From Flavobacterium geliluteum (lineage in GTDB: Bacteria > Bacteroidota > Bacteroidia > Flavobacteriales > Flavobacteriaceae): a DNA stretch of 64,000 nt. The stretch lies in NCBI RefSeq assembly GCF_017948595.1, contig NZ_JAGFBV010000014.1, positions 49,042 through 113,041 of the forward strand. The letters run 5' to 3'. A model generated the notes under the pieces. The model saw only the letters and a list, made by a program, of their open reading frames with translations. It searched no databases and was not told where the DNA came from. The stretch's first letter is position 1. The number at the start of each line of letters is the position of its first letter. Below are positions 36,471 to 46,761 of this stretch, in pieces. A program made the position numbers and the translations under genes.

Positions 36471-36478
36471 TATATTTG
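36471..36478 (+). promoter_or_regulatory. -7 element upstream of transporter
   Basis: TATATTTG; candidate TTG at 36444-36446 gives a 24-bp spacer, longer than usual. No operator palindrome is present here, so transporter and NagB-PIG-L may also be expressed independently of the LacI sites. Confidence 0.4.
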
Positions 36479-36557
36479 AAAAATATTTGCAAAATTAAAA
36501 ATGATGGTACTATTTTAGATTCAAAAAACAACTAATGTATTACTAATCTCAAACGAT

Positions 36558-37940
36558 ATGATTTCAAACACTCAAAGCTCTTTAGTGGTAGAAAAAAGCA
36601 ATACGATTATGCCTATGATAATCCTGACGGTATTATTTTTTATCCTCGGATTTGTTACTTGGCTTAACGGGCCTCTGATTCCTTTTTTCGAAATGGCTTG
36701 CGAGTTAACGGCTTCTCAGGCTTACTTTGTAACTTTTGCTTTTTATATTGCATATTTTGTTATGGCGATTCCATCTTCTTGGGTCATAGAAAAAGTAGGA
36801 TACAAAAATGGAATCTCTTTAGGATTATTAATCATTGCTGCCGGTGCTTTTACATTTTATCCAGCCGCCGAAAGCAGAACCTTTTTATTGTTTTTAATTG
36901 CTTTGTTTGTAATGGGAACAGGTTTGGCAATTTTGCAAACAGCTGCAAATCCTTATGTCGTTGTTATTGGTCGGAGAGAAAGTGCTGCAGCAAGAATTAG
37001 TGTTTTGGGCATTGCCAATAAATTGGCAGGATTTGTCGCTCCAATTGTACTAACGGCATTGGTTTTGTCTAATATGCAGGAGTTTACCGCAGACAAAATA
37101 GCGATGTTAGATTCGGTTTCAAAATCAAATGCCTTAAATTCTCTTGCTTTACAATTGCAAAGACCCTATCTTTATATGGGATTGATTATTATTGTTTTAG
37201 CTCTTTTTGTGAAGCTGTCACCACTTCCTGAAATTGATCTGGATGAAGAGAATAAGGTAACACATTTGAGTATTTTTAAGCAAATCAGCAATGCATTTAA
37301 ATACCCGCAACTCGTATTAGGTGTCATAACTTTAATGCTGTATTTGGCTGCCGAGGTACTGGCGGGGGATTCTATTGGAGGTTTCGGAAAACAGCTTGGA
37401 GTGTATGGAGAGGATGGTAATTTTTATTTAAAATTAACCTCTTTTACCATGTCGGCAATGGTGGTTGGATATGTAATAGGTATAACATTAATTCCAAAAC
37501 ACCTTTCGCAGGTAGCTGCTTTAAAAGCATCAGGGTTTTTGGGAATAATTTTAGTAGTGGCAATTGTTTTGATTTCTCCAACAATAACGATTCAGTTACC
37601 GGGAATTCCAAACTTGCCTGTTGTTATTCTTTTTGTTGCCTTTCTTGGTTTGGCAAATGCATTGTGCTGGCCTGCAATTTGGCCAATGGCACTTCAGGAT
37701 TTGGGCGGATATACTAAAATTGCAAGTGCCATTTTGATCATGGGAATTATTGGCGGTGCTATTTTTCCTTTGCTGTACGGAATGATAACAGAAAATATAA
37801 ATGCCGCTAATCTTGCAAATAATATGCAAAAAACTGCAAAAAGCGGCAATCAAATAGGGTATTTAATGTTATTGCCATCTTATATAATGATACTTTTTTA
37901 TGCAGTTAAGGGGCATAAATACAGGCTATGGAGTAGATAA
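36558..37940 (+). CDS. MFS sugar/proton symporter, FucP/NagP type
   Basis: 460 residues, about 12 membrane helices. The first helices contain LGFVTWLNGPLIPFF and FYIAYFVMAIPSSWVIEKVGYKNG; ANPYVVVIGRRESAAARI near 135 is the signature of the FucP/NagP (fucose, glucose/galactose, N-acetylglucosamine) subgroup. Located between the nucleotidyltransferase (165 bp) and nagB-like gene (27 bp). It would move the monosaccharide released in the periplasm across the inner membrane. Within this locus an N-acetylhexosamine is likely; fucose or hexose cannot be excluded. Confidence 0.88.
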   Translation: MISNTQSSLVVEKSNTIMPMIILTVLFFILGFVTWLNGPLIPFFEMACELTASQAYFVTFAFYIAYFVMAIPSSWVIEKVGYKNGISLGLLIIAAGAFTFYPAAESRTFLLFLIALFVMGTGLAILQTAANPYVVVIGRRESAAARISVLGIANKLAGFVAPIVLTALVLSNMQEFTADKIAMLDSVSKSNALNSLALQLQRPYLYMGLIIIVLALFVKLSPLPEIDLDEENKVTHLSIFKQISNAFKYPQLVLGVITLMLYLAAEVLAGDSIGGFGKQLGVYGEDGNFYLKLTSFTMSAMVVGYVIGITLIPKHLSQVAALKASGFLGIILVVAIVLISPTITIQLPGIPNLPVVILFVAFLGLANALCWPAIWPMALQDLGGYTKIASAILIMGIIGGAIFPLLYGMITENINAANLANNMQKTAKSGNQIGYLMLLPSYIMILFYAVKGHKYRLWSR

Positions 37941-37967
37941 TAAAAGGAATTTAAAAAAAAAAATATC

Positions 37968-39896
37968 ATGTTAAAAAGTAAAATCGACAAAGCAACAGGA
38001 TTCGAAAAACGATTCGAAAACATCAATACGGTTGTTTTTGAAAATTCAAATGAGGCGTCAAAAGCAGTTGCTCAGGAAATTGCAACTCTCATTCAAGCGA
38101 AACAAAAAGTAAACAGTCCTTGCATTTTAGGTCTTGCAACGGGTTCTTCTCCAAAAGGATTGTACGCAGAGTTGGTGCGCTTGCATAAGGAAGAAGGCTT
38201 GAGTTTTAAAAACGTAATCAGTTTTAATTTGGATGAATATTATCCGATGGAACCCAATTCTATCAACAGTTATGTTCGTTTTATGAAGGAACTTTTGTTT
38301 GATCACGTCGATATTTTACCTGAAAATTATCATGTTCCCGACGGACTTTTGACCAAAGAACAAATTGCAGATTACTGCCATGATTATGAAGCCAAAATTG
38401 AAGCGCTGGGCGGAATCGATTTGCAAATTTTAGGAATTGGAGGCAATGGACACATTGGTTTTAATGAATCGGGGTCGTTGCAAAACTCCAAAACACGTTT
38501 AGTTGCCCTGGATCACATTACGAGAGTTGCGGCGAGTAAAGATTTTTCTGGTTTGAGCAACACGCCAAGAACTGCCATTACACTTGGAGTAAAGAAAATC
38601 ATGGAGGCCAAACAGGTTATTTTGATGGCTTGGGGAGAGGGAAAAGCCAATATCATCAAAAAATCGGTAGAAGATGAAGTAACCAACCAAATTCCTGCGT
38701 CGTTTTTGCAAGAGCACAACAATGCAATTTTTGTTTTGGATAAAGAAGCGTCTTCAAAACTTACAAGAATCAATAGACCTTGGTTGGTAGAAAAAGTTAT
38801 CTGGACAGATAAATTAATTCGAAAAGCAGTTTTAGGATTGGCACTAGATCTTAAAAAACCAATTTTAATGCTTACCGATGCCGATTACATCGAAAACGGA
38901 ATGAGCGATTTGCTAGCAGATTCGGGGCCGGCGTATGATATCAATATTAAAATATTCAATAAATTACAAAATACCATCACGGGCTGGCCGGGCGGAAAAC
39001 CAAATGCAGACGATTCAAATCGTCCCGAAAGAGCAGAACCAGCCAGAAAAAGAGTGCTGATTTTTAGCCCGCATCCTGATGATGACATTATCAGTATGGG
39101 GGGGACTTTTATGCGTTTGCAGGAACAAGGACATGAAGTGCATGTTGCTTATCAAACTTCAGGAAATATTGCTGTTGCGGATGATGAAGCGTTGCGTTTT
39201 GCGAGGTTTGTAATTGATTACAACGAAAAATTCGGAATCAAAAGTGAGGCTGCTGAGAATATTTATCAAAAAGCGGTAACTTTTTTAACCAATAAAAAGA
39301 ATAGCGAAATTGATATTCCTGAAGTGCGCTACATTAAAGGATTGATTAGAAAAGGAGAGGCGAGAGCTACAAGTCATTTTGTGGGTCTTACAGATGATCA
39401 GATTCATTTTATGGAATTGCCTTTTTATGAAACAGGTACAATAGAAAAAAAACCAATCGGGCAAGAGGATATTCAGCTGACGATGGATTTAATCGAAAAA
39501 ATAAAACCGCATCAAATCTACGCAGCAGGTGATTTGGCAGATCCACACGGAACGCATAAAGTGTGTCTGGATGCTATTTTTGAAGCTGTAAAAGCTTTAA
39601 AACCAAAATCATTTATGAATGATTGTTGGTTATGGTTGTACCGAGGCGCTTGGCAGGAATGGGGTATAGACGAAGTAGAAATGGCGGTACCAATGAGCCC
39701 AGATCAGGTTTTGGCAAAACGTCACGGAATTTTCAAACACCAATCTCAAAAAGATGGCGTTGTTTTTCAGGGAACTGATGCAAGAGAATTTTGGCAAAGA
39801 GCCGAAGACAGAAATGCAGAAACAGCAGCTTTGTATCAACAATTAGGTCTAGCAACGTATGCCGCAATGGAAGCTTTTGTGAGATGGCATTACTAA
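37968..39896 (+). CDS. nagB: Glucosamine-6-phosphate deaminase fused to PIG-L deacetylase domain
   Basis: 642 residues. N-terminal NagB domain (about 20-300): LATGSSPKGLY (57-67), ISFNLDEYYPM with catalytic Asp89, GIGGNGHIGFNESGS (156-170). C-terminal PIG-L/LmbE domain (about 360-640): zinc motif SPHPDDD (366-372) and DPHGTHKV near 525. Joined deaminase and de-N-acetylase could handle GlcNAc-6-P-type substrates in one protein, but Bacteroidota carry this fusion widely and the PIG-L activity is not proven. Last gene before a strong terminator. Confidence 0.9.
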   Translation: MLKSKIDKATGFEKRFENINTVVFENSNEASKAVAQEIATLIQAKQKVNSPCILGLATGSSPKGLYAELVRLHKEEGLSFKNVISFNLDEYYPMEPNSINSYVRFMKELLFDHVDILPENYHVPDGLLTKEQIADYCHDYEAKIEALGGIDLQILGIGGNGHIGFNESGSLQNSKTRLVALDHITRVAASKDFSGLSNTPRTAITLGVKKIMEAKQVILMAWGEGKANIIKKSVEDEVTNQIPASFLQEHNNAIFVLDKEASSKLTRINRPWLVEKVIWTDKLIRKAVLGLALDLKKPILMLTDADYIENGMSDLLADSGPAYDINIKIFNKLQNTITGWPGGKPNADDSNRPERAEPARKRVLIFSPHPDDDIISMGGTFMRLQEQGHEVHVAYQTSGNIAVADDEALRFARFVIDYNEKFGIKSEAAENIYQKAVTFLTNKKNSEIDIPEVRYIKGLIRKGEARATSHFVGLTDDQIHFMELPFYETGTIEKKPIGQEDIQLTMDLIEKIKPHQIYAAGDLADPHGTHKVCLDAIFEAVKALKPKSFMNDCWLWLYRGAWQEWGIDEVEMAVPMSPDQVLAKRHGIFKHQSQKDGVVFQGTDAREFWQRAEDRNAETAALYQQLGLATYAAMEAFVRWHY

Positions 39897-39905
39897 AAAG
39901 GAGCT

Positions 39906-39932
39906 AAGGTTCTGAGATACTGAGGTCCTAAG
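39906..39932. repeat. Repeat words (aaggttctgagatactgagg), single arm
   Basis: Related to the 17872-17950 inverted repeat by shared words (ggttctgag, ctaag). Only one arm is clear here. Confidence 0.4.
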
Positions 39933-40019
39933 TTTTTTTAAAAGTTCAAAGTTTTTTATCTGTGAAAATCTTTTAAATCTCTGGCAAAAGAATAAAAATA
40001 ATAATAGCTTTGTACCGTT

Positions 40020-40065
40020 AGAAGCAAGAACAAAGAATGAGTCTATATTCTTTGTTCTTGCTTCT
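40020..40065 (+). terminator. Terminator of the kinase-transporter-nagB operon
   Basis: Perfect 19-bp stem 40020-40038 / 40047-40065, loop gagtctat, followed by T run. The longest perfect hairpin in the window. Confidence 0.88.
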
Positions 40066-40080
40066 TTTTTTATTCAAAAA

Positions 40081-40317
40081 ATGGAACAAGACAAAAAACT
40101 TCTCATAAAATTAGCCCATACCAAAATGCCCTTCGGGAAATATGAAGGACGATTTTTAATCGATTTGCCCGAATATTATATAGTTTGGTATCACAATAAA
40201 GGTTTTCCAAAAGGCGAATTAGGACAACAATTGCAGCTCATCTACGAGCTAAAACTAAACGGATTAGAAGAATTAATTCGAAATATAAAAAAGCAATATC
40301 CAAAGCCGATAAAGTAA
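40081..40317 (+). CDS. DUF3820 small protein, 78 aa
   Basis: Matches the DUF3820 family of small proteins with a MPFGKYEGRFLIDLPEYYIVW motif (about residues 16-36; MPFGKYxG is the signature). Soluble, basic C-terminus. Starts 16 nt after the preceding hairpin. Family function is unclear; some members are annotated as virulence-related without strong evidence. Confidence 0.82.
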   Translation: MEQDKKLLIKLAHTKMPFGKYEGRFLIDLPEYYIVWYHNKGFPKGELGQQLQLIYELKLNGLEELIRNIKKQYPKPIK

Positions 40318-40359
40318 AGAAAAGTTTTTATTGTTAATGAGATTACCATGACTTTTATA

Positions 40360-40367
40360 TATTTTTG
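40360..40367 (+). promoter_or_regulatory. -7 element upstream of 40440 gene
   Basis: TATTTTTG fits the consensus. It lies 72 nt before the GTG candidate start, and the reading frame is open from 40371, directly after it. Confidence 0.35.
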
Positions 40368-40439
40368 TAAAATACTTCTTGTAAAATTTTTATAAAAAAT
40401 AATTTACAATCTTCTAATAAAGCTGAAAGAAAAGGCATT

Positions 40440-40778
40440 GTGTCTTTGGCGTTAGGAATATCCGCAATTTGTTTCTTTTTCATTCCTTATTGTTCTATAG
40501 TTGCTATACCGCTCGGATTTCTATCCATAATTTTTGGAACAATTGGCTTCTCACAGGCAAAAAAACTAAATGTTTCTACTTCAACACCAAAAGCCGGATT
40601 GATGGTGTGTATTTCTGTAACGGCATTCATATTAGTAAGGTTGTTGGTTTTGATTGGTTTTATGGCTGTAGAACATGTACATCGTAAAGATGATATGATT
40701 GAAAAAATAAAGTCAATAGAGGCGGAAAAAAGGAAAAGTGTTTCTCTGAAGATGGTAAAAGATACCGTTAAAGGTTGA
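40440..40778 (+). CDS. Small membrane protein, DUF4190-like
   Basis: 112 residues with two hydrophobic helices (about 4-36 including LGISAICFFFIPYCSIVAIPLGFLSIIFG, and 50-75), then a Lys/Glu-rich cytosolic tail. The arrangement SxALGISxI...GxxxIIFGxxGFSQA is typical of DUF4190. No ATG is available: GTG 40440 is the first usual start, but the frame stays open back to 40371 with a sensible hydrophilic N-terminus, so an unusual start or a lost start is possible. Confidence 0.6.
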   Translation: MSLALGISAICFFFIPYCSIVAIPLGFLSIIFGTIGFSQAKKLNVSTSTPKAGLMVCISVTAFILVRLLVLIGFMAVEHVHRKDDMIEKIKSIEAEKRKSVSLKMVKDTVKG

Positions 40779-40909
40779 TCTTTCAACTTCGAAAAGTTAA
40801 TTTAATCTATAGATTTTTCAAAAAAAAGTCGAATTAAAAGTTAAAATTATTGATTACGGAAACATGTAATCGTTCTATTTAAAAATTTGCAAATTATCTC
40901 ATTCTCTAA

Positions 40910-42595
<1,686 letters not shown>

Positions 42596-42676
42596 TAATT
42601 AATATTCTAAAAGGATGTAACTTTTGAGCAAAACTCAAGACCAATATCCTTAAACGAGTAACCTTTTTTAAATATA

Positions 42677-44569
42677 ATGGAAGAAAAAAAATTTGACTTT
42701 AATTCAATCATTGGTTTTGTATTGATATTTGGACTTTTAATTTGGATTATGTACCAAAATCAGCCTTCTGATAAAGAAATTGCTGCTGAAAAAGCCAAGA
42801 AAGAATTAGTTGCAAAAGAAGCGCAAGCAAAAATAACAACAACAAAAAGCGATGTTTTACCTGTTGCTGCTGTAGCTCCTGGAGATACGCTTCAATTGGC
42901 ACAGTTGCAAAAAACTTTGGGTGGTTTTGCTTATTCTGCTACACTTCCTTCTGCAAAAGAAGCTTTTACAATTATCGAAAATGAAAAGATAAAACTTAAA
43001 ATCGCAAACAAAGGCGGTTATATAGTCGAAGCTACCTTAAAAGAATTCAAAAGGTTTGAGAAAAATTCCGGACAATTAGTAGAATTAATAAAAGATAATA
43101 ATTCGAATTTAAATATTCAGTTACTGACTACGGACAACAGAACGTTAAATTCAAAAAATTTGTTTTTTGAGCCTACTTTGATTAAAAACGGAGCAGATCA
43201 AATTTTGACCATGCGTTTAAAAGCAGGACCAAACGAGTTCCTTGAATACAAATACGTTTTAAAACCAAATGAGTACTTAGTTGGTTTTGATATCCGTTCT
43301 CAAGGTTTGAATAAAGTTTTAAATGCTTCCAAACCATTAGATTTACAGTGGGATTTGAAAACTTATAGAAACGAAAAAAGTATTTCTATCGAAAAGCGTT
43401 TTGCTGAGATTTATTATGAGCATGAAGATGGAAAAATTAACTATGCTGGATTAGGTAAACATGAAGAAGAAACTATCGAAAAAGTTAGTTTTATTGCATA
43501 TAAACAGCACTTTTTTACTTCTATTTTATTGACAGACAAACCTTTTTCAAATTCTAAATTAGAATCTATTGATTTGGTTAATGATGAGAAAATCGATACT
43601 ACTTTTACAAAACAATTCAGAAGTAATGTTCCTTTAGCTTTTTCTAACGGAGAAATCGATTATAAAATGAACTGGTATTTTGGACCAGCTGATTACAAAG
43701 TATTAAAATCTTACGATAAAAACTTTGAAAAAATTATTCCATTAGGTTGGGGAATTTTCGGATGGATTAACCGATTGATTTTTATTCCGTTATTTGGATT
43801 TTTAAGTTCTTTTATTGCTTACGGAATTGCGATTATCATTTTTACTATTATTATCAAATTGGCAATGTCGCCAATTACATATAAATCGTTCTTGTCTCAG
43901 GCTAAAATGAAAGTTTTGCGTCCCGAAATCACAGAATTGGGCGAAAAATTCAAAAAAGACCCAATGAAGAAGCAGCAAGAAACAATGAAATTGTACAATA
44001 AAGCAGGGGTAAACCCAATGGCAGGATGTATTCCGGCTCTTATTCAGCTTCCTTTTATGTATGCATCGTTCCAGTTCTTTCCATCGGCTTTTGAGTTAAG
44101 ACAAAAAGGCTTTCTTTGGGCAGAAGATTTATCTTCTTTTGATTCAGTTGTAAAATTACCATTCAATATTCCGTTATATGGAGATCATATCAGTTTGTTT
44201 CCGATTTTGGCAGCAGTTGCAATTTTCTTTTATATGAAAATGACTTCTGGTGACCAACAAATGGCGGCGCCTCAGCAAGAAGGGATGCCGGATATGGCAA
44301 AAATGATGAAAATCATGATTTATGTTTCACCATTAATGATGTTAATTTTCTTCAATAGTTATGGTGCAGGTTTGAGTTTGTATAACTTTATTTCGAACTT
44401 AATTACAATCGGAATTATGTTTGTCATTAAGAATTATATTGTTGATACAGATAAAATTCACGCTCAAATTCAGGAAAACAAATTAAAAGAGCCAAAAAAA
44501 CAAAGTAAGTTTCAACAACGTCTTCAGGAAGTAATGGAGCAACAAGAAGTTGCTAAGAAAAAGAAATAA
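42677..44569 (+). CDS. yidC: Membrane protein insertase YidC
   Basis: Inserts and folds inner-membrane proteins, alone or with SecYEG. 630 residues, long form of Gram-negatives: N-terminal anchor (about 10-25, SIIGFVLIFGLLIWIMY), a large periplasmic beta domain (about 90-360), then five C-terminal helices including ISPLTKK-like AMSPITYKSFLSQAKMK, NPMAGCIPALIQLPFMYA and FFNSYGAGLSLYNFISN. Basic C-terminal tail. Follows pyrG by 81 bp; this pairing is common in Flavobacteriaceae. Confidence 0.96.
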   Translation: MEEKKFDFNSIIGFVLIFGLLIWIMYQNQPSDKEIAAEKAKKELVAKEAQAKITTTKSDVLPVAAVAPGDTLQLAQLQKTLGGFAYSATLPSAKEAFTIIENEKIKLKIANKGGYIVEATLKEFKRFEKNSGQLVELIKDNNSNLNIQLLTTDNRTLNSKNLFFEPTLIKNGADQILTMRLKAGPNEFLEYKYVLKPNEYLVGFDIRSQGLNKVLNASKPLDLQWDLKTYRNEKSISIEKRFAEIYYEHEDGKINYAGLGKHEEETIEKVSFIAYKQHFFTSILLTDKPFSNSKLESIDLVNDEKIDTTFTKQFRSNVPLAFSNGEIDYKMNWYFGPADYKVLKSYDKNFEKIIPLGWGIFGWINRLIFIPLFGFLSSFIAYGIAIIIFTIIIKLAMSPITYKSFLSQAKMKVLRPEITELGEKFKKDPMKKQQETMKLYNKAGVNPMAGCIPALIQLPFMYASFQFFPSAFELRQKGFLWAEDLSSFDSVVKLPFNIPLYGDHISLFPILAAVAIFFYMKMTSGDQQMAAPQQEGMPDMAKMMKIMIYVSPLMMLIFFNSYGAGLSLYNFISNLITIGIMFVIKNYIVDTDKIHAQIQENKLKEPKKQSKFQQRLQEVMEQQEVAKKKK

Positions 44570-44592
44570 TTATCTTTTGTGAATAAAAAAAG

Positions 44593-44624
44593 AAAACCGC
44601 TGTTGAACTAACAGCGGTTTTTTT
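44593..44624. terminator. Bidirectional terminator
   Basis: 12-bp stem 44593-44604 / 44610-44621 (aaaaccgctgtt / aacagcggtttt), loop gaact, T run both ways; between yidC and the minus-strand fasciclin gene. Confidence 0.85.
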
Positions 44625-44630
44625 GTGTCA

Positions 44631-45608
44631 TTAAAATTCTGGTAATAAAACTTTATCAATTGCGTGGATAATTCCATTTGAACATTGTACATCGACTACC
44701 ACAATATTACTAACCCTGTCGCTGGCATCTGTAATTTTTGCTCCGCCAGTTAATCCTATCGTAAAGTTTTGACTTGCAAAAGTAGTCACAACTTGTCCGT
44801 TTGTCAATGCCGTCGATTGAACATTGGCACCCGTCACGACATGGTATTTTAGTGTAGTCTCTAAAATATTAGCAGGAATTGCAGCTAAACCAGAATATCC
44901 AGTTTCGGTCAAAAAGCTTGTAAACGCTGTATTTGTTGGTGCGAAAACAGTAAATGGTGAGCTTACAGTTCCTGATAAAACTCCTGCAAATCCCGACGCA
45001 GGATTGTAGGTTAGGGCAGCCACAAGCGTTGTAAAATTTTTATTAGCAATAGCATGATTTACAATTGTAGGAAGTCCAATTACGCCATCAACCACATGTA
45101 TTACACCGTTTGAAGCTTCAATGTCTGCTGTTGTCACTACTGCACCGCCATTAGTTTTCCCCCCATTTATAGTTACTGCAGCTCCTTTTTCGATGTACAT
45201 ACTTATAGTGTTAGATGTTGAAGCGCTTCCTTTGGCAAGAGTTTTTACGTAGCCAGTAGCAATATCAGCCGATTTGACTTTTGTAACAAGTACATGGTTC
45301 AATAAAACCTCTTTTAATGCGGCAGTAGGAACTGCATCAAGATTGGCATAACCATTTGCTGTTAAAAAAGCTGAAAAAGCGGCATTTGTTGGGGCAAAAA
45401 CCGTGTAAGTTCCAGAACTGTTTAAAGTAGTTTCTAGCTCTGCTTTTTTTAAAGCCGCTACTAAAGAGCTCAAATTGGGGTTAGATTTTGCAATCGCAGC
45501 AATAGTTTGTGGTTCTTGTGATGCGTTATCGTCATCATTATTGCATGAAATCGTTAAAAATGTACATAAAGCTAATAAAGCAAATAATTTAATTTTGATT
45601 GTTTTCAT
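44631..45608 (-). CDS. Lipoprotein with two fasciclin (FAS1) domains
   Basis: Extracellular adhesion or matrix-type protein. Lipobox TISC (Cys22) followed by NNDDDN, the Asp/Asn-rich stretch typical of surface-exposed Flavobacterium lipoproteins. Two FAS1 repeats (about 37-180 and 185-325), each with TVFAPTNxAFxxFL and ending in IIHxIDxVL-type sequence. 325 residues. No operon partner; a 309-bp gap separates it from the divergent gene. Confidence 0.92.
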   Translation of the reverse strand: MKTIKIKLFALLALCTFLTISCNNDDDNASQEPQTIAAIAKSNPNLSSLVAALKKAELETTLNSSGTYTVFAPTNAAFSAFLTANGYANLDAVPTAALKEVLLNHVLVTKVKSADIATGYVKTLAKGSASTSNTISMYIEKGAAVTINGGKTNGGAVVTTADIEASNGVIHVVDGVIGLPTIVNHAIANKNFTTLVAALTYNPASGFAGVLSGTVSSPFTVFAPTNTAFTSFLTETGYSGLAAIPANILETTLKYHVVTGANVQSTALTNGQVVTTFASQNFTIGLTGGAKITDASDRVSNIVVVDVQCSNGIIHAIDKVLLPEF

Positions 45609-45917
45609 AATATATTTTTTTTGTTTGTTCCGCTAATGTAGAATTTTATGTTTAATATTTTTACGTTTTCGTTAAACGACATTAAATTTTAATATTTTAT
45701 TTATTTTTGTTTAATGTGTTAAATTTTATATAAATACGTTATTTTACTGATGAATATTACTACTTTTTTGATTTTAAGTGTTTTGATTTTTATTAATTTT
45801 ATTAAACAAAAAATAATAAAACTATTGTTTGTATTAAAATTTTAATAATCATTCAAATTAGATGTTATTTTTGTAATACTAAAACAGTTTATTTGTTGTT
45901 ATATAAAGAAAAAGAGT
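45609..45917. other. Divergent intergenic region, no gene
   Basis: Very AT-rich 309 bp. Only the plus-strand -7 element TATTTTTG at 45866-45873 stands out; no repeat, ORF or RNA motif seen. Confidence 0.6.
45866..45873 (+). promoter_or_regulatory. -7 element of the 45918 gene
   Basis: TATTTTTG, 44 nt before the ATG; no clear TTG at normal spacing. Confidence 0.45.
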
Positions 45918-46622
45918 ATGAGAAGTTTTTTGATTTTGCTTTTAATTAGTTCACTAGGTTTTTCACAAGAGTTTAATAAGTTAGACGCTGACGGGAAAAA
46001 AGACGGCTTGTGGAAAGGGAAATACGAGTTATCACAGCGACCTCGTTACGAAGGAACTTTTAGTCATGGTAAGGAAACGGGGGTTTTTAAATTTTTTGAT
46101 GATACCAAAAAAGGTGATATTGTCGCAACACGAGACTTTTCTGCCAATGACGGTAGTTCTTACACTACTTTTTTCGATCAGAATAAAAACAAAGTCAGTG
46201 AAGGCAAAGAAATAGGCAAAGCTCGTGAGGGCGAATGGAAATATTACCATAAAGGCTCAAAAGTTTTAATGACGCTAGAAAAATACAAAAGCGGAAAATT
46301 AGAAGGTGTGAGAACCGTTTTTTATCCCAATTCAAAAATTGCCGAAGAAATGCCTTACATAAAGGGCTTGAAAGAAGGAATTTATAAAAAATACGGGCAA
46401 AACGGAATATTACTGGAGCAAAGTACTTATAAAAATAATGAATACAATGGCGACGCTACTTTTTATGATTCAGATGGAGTAGCAGCTTCTAAAGGAAAAT
46501 TTTTGAATGGAAAGAAGGCAGGGATGTGGCAATTTTTCGAAAAGGGAAAACTCGTTAAAGAAGTGAATATGAGTGATCCAAAAAGCAGCTACAAAGCCGA
46601 TTCGAAACCAAAGATGGAATAA
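45918..46622 (+). CDS. Exported MORN/YwqK-like repeat protein
   Basis: 234 residues with signal peptide (1-16, ends GFSQ). Body built of 20-25-residue MORN-like units (for example DGKKDGLWKGKY, GKAREGEWKYYHKGS, KGLKEGIYKKYGQNG, NGKKAGMWQFFEKGK), each of G-x-W/Y-x-x-Y/F type. Databases often name such proteins 'YwqK antitoxin', but no toxin is adjacent. Likely a periplasmic or surface repeat protein of unknown role. Confidence 0.82.
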   Translation: MRSFLILLLISSLGFSQEFNKLDADGKKDGLWKGKYELSQRPRYEGTFSHGKETGVFKFFDDTKKGDIVATRDFSANDGSSYTTFFDQNKNKVSEGKEIGKAREGEWKYYHKGSKVLMTLEKYKSGKLEGVRTVFYPNSKIAEEMPYIKGLKEGIYKKYGQNGILLEQSTYKNNEYNGDATFYDSDGVAASKGKFLNGKKAGMWQFFEKGKLVKEVNMSDPKSSYKADSKPKME

Positions 46623-46724
46623 TCTTGACATTCAATGTAAAATAGGCACATCTGATTATAAGTTTTATCTACTCTGGAATTGTATAAACTAATTGAAACC
46701 ATTACAAATTTCTAAAATATGGCG

Positions 46725-46732
46725 TACCTTTG
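46725..46732 (+). promoter_or_regulatory. -7 element of mnmA
   Basis: TACCTTTG, 29 nt before the ATG. A TTG at 46693-46695 is too distant to be convincing. Confidence 0.45.
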
Positions 46733-46761
46733 CACCCTTGTAAAAATATAAAGGATTTAAA

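Noticed and set aside
42600..42676. Hairpin-like text between pyrG and yidC
   Set aside because: Only short imperfect pairing (ttgag/ctcaa, aaggat/atcctt); too weak to call a terminator or RNA element.
45918..46622. Toxin-antitoxin system from the YwqK-like label
   Set aside because: No toxin gene is adjacent, and the protein is exported, so the antitoxin name is not supported.
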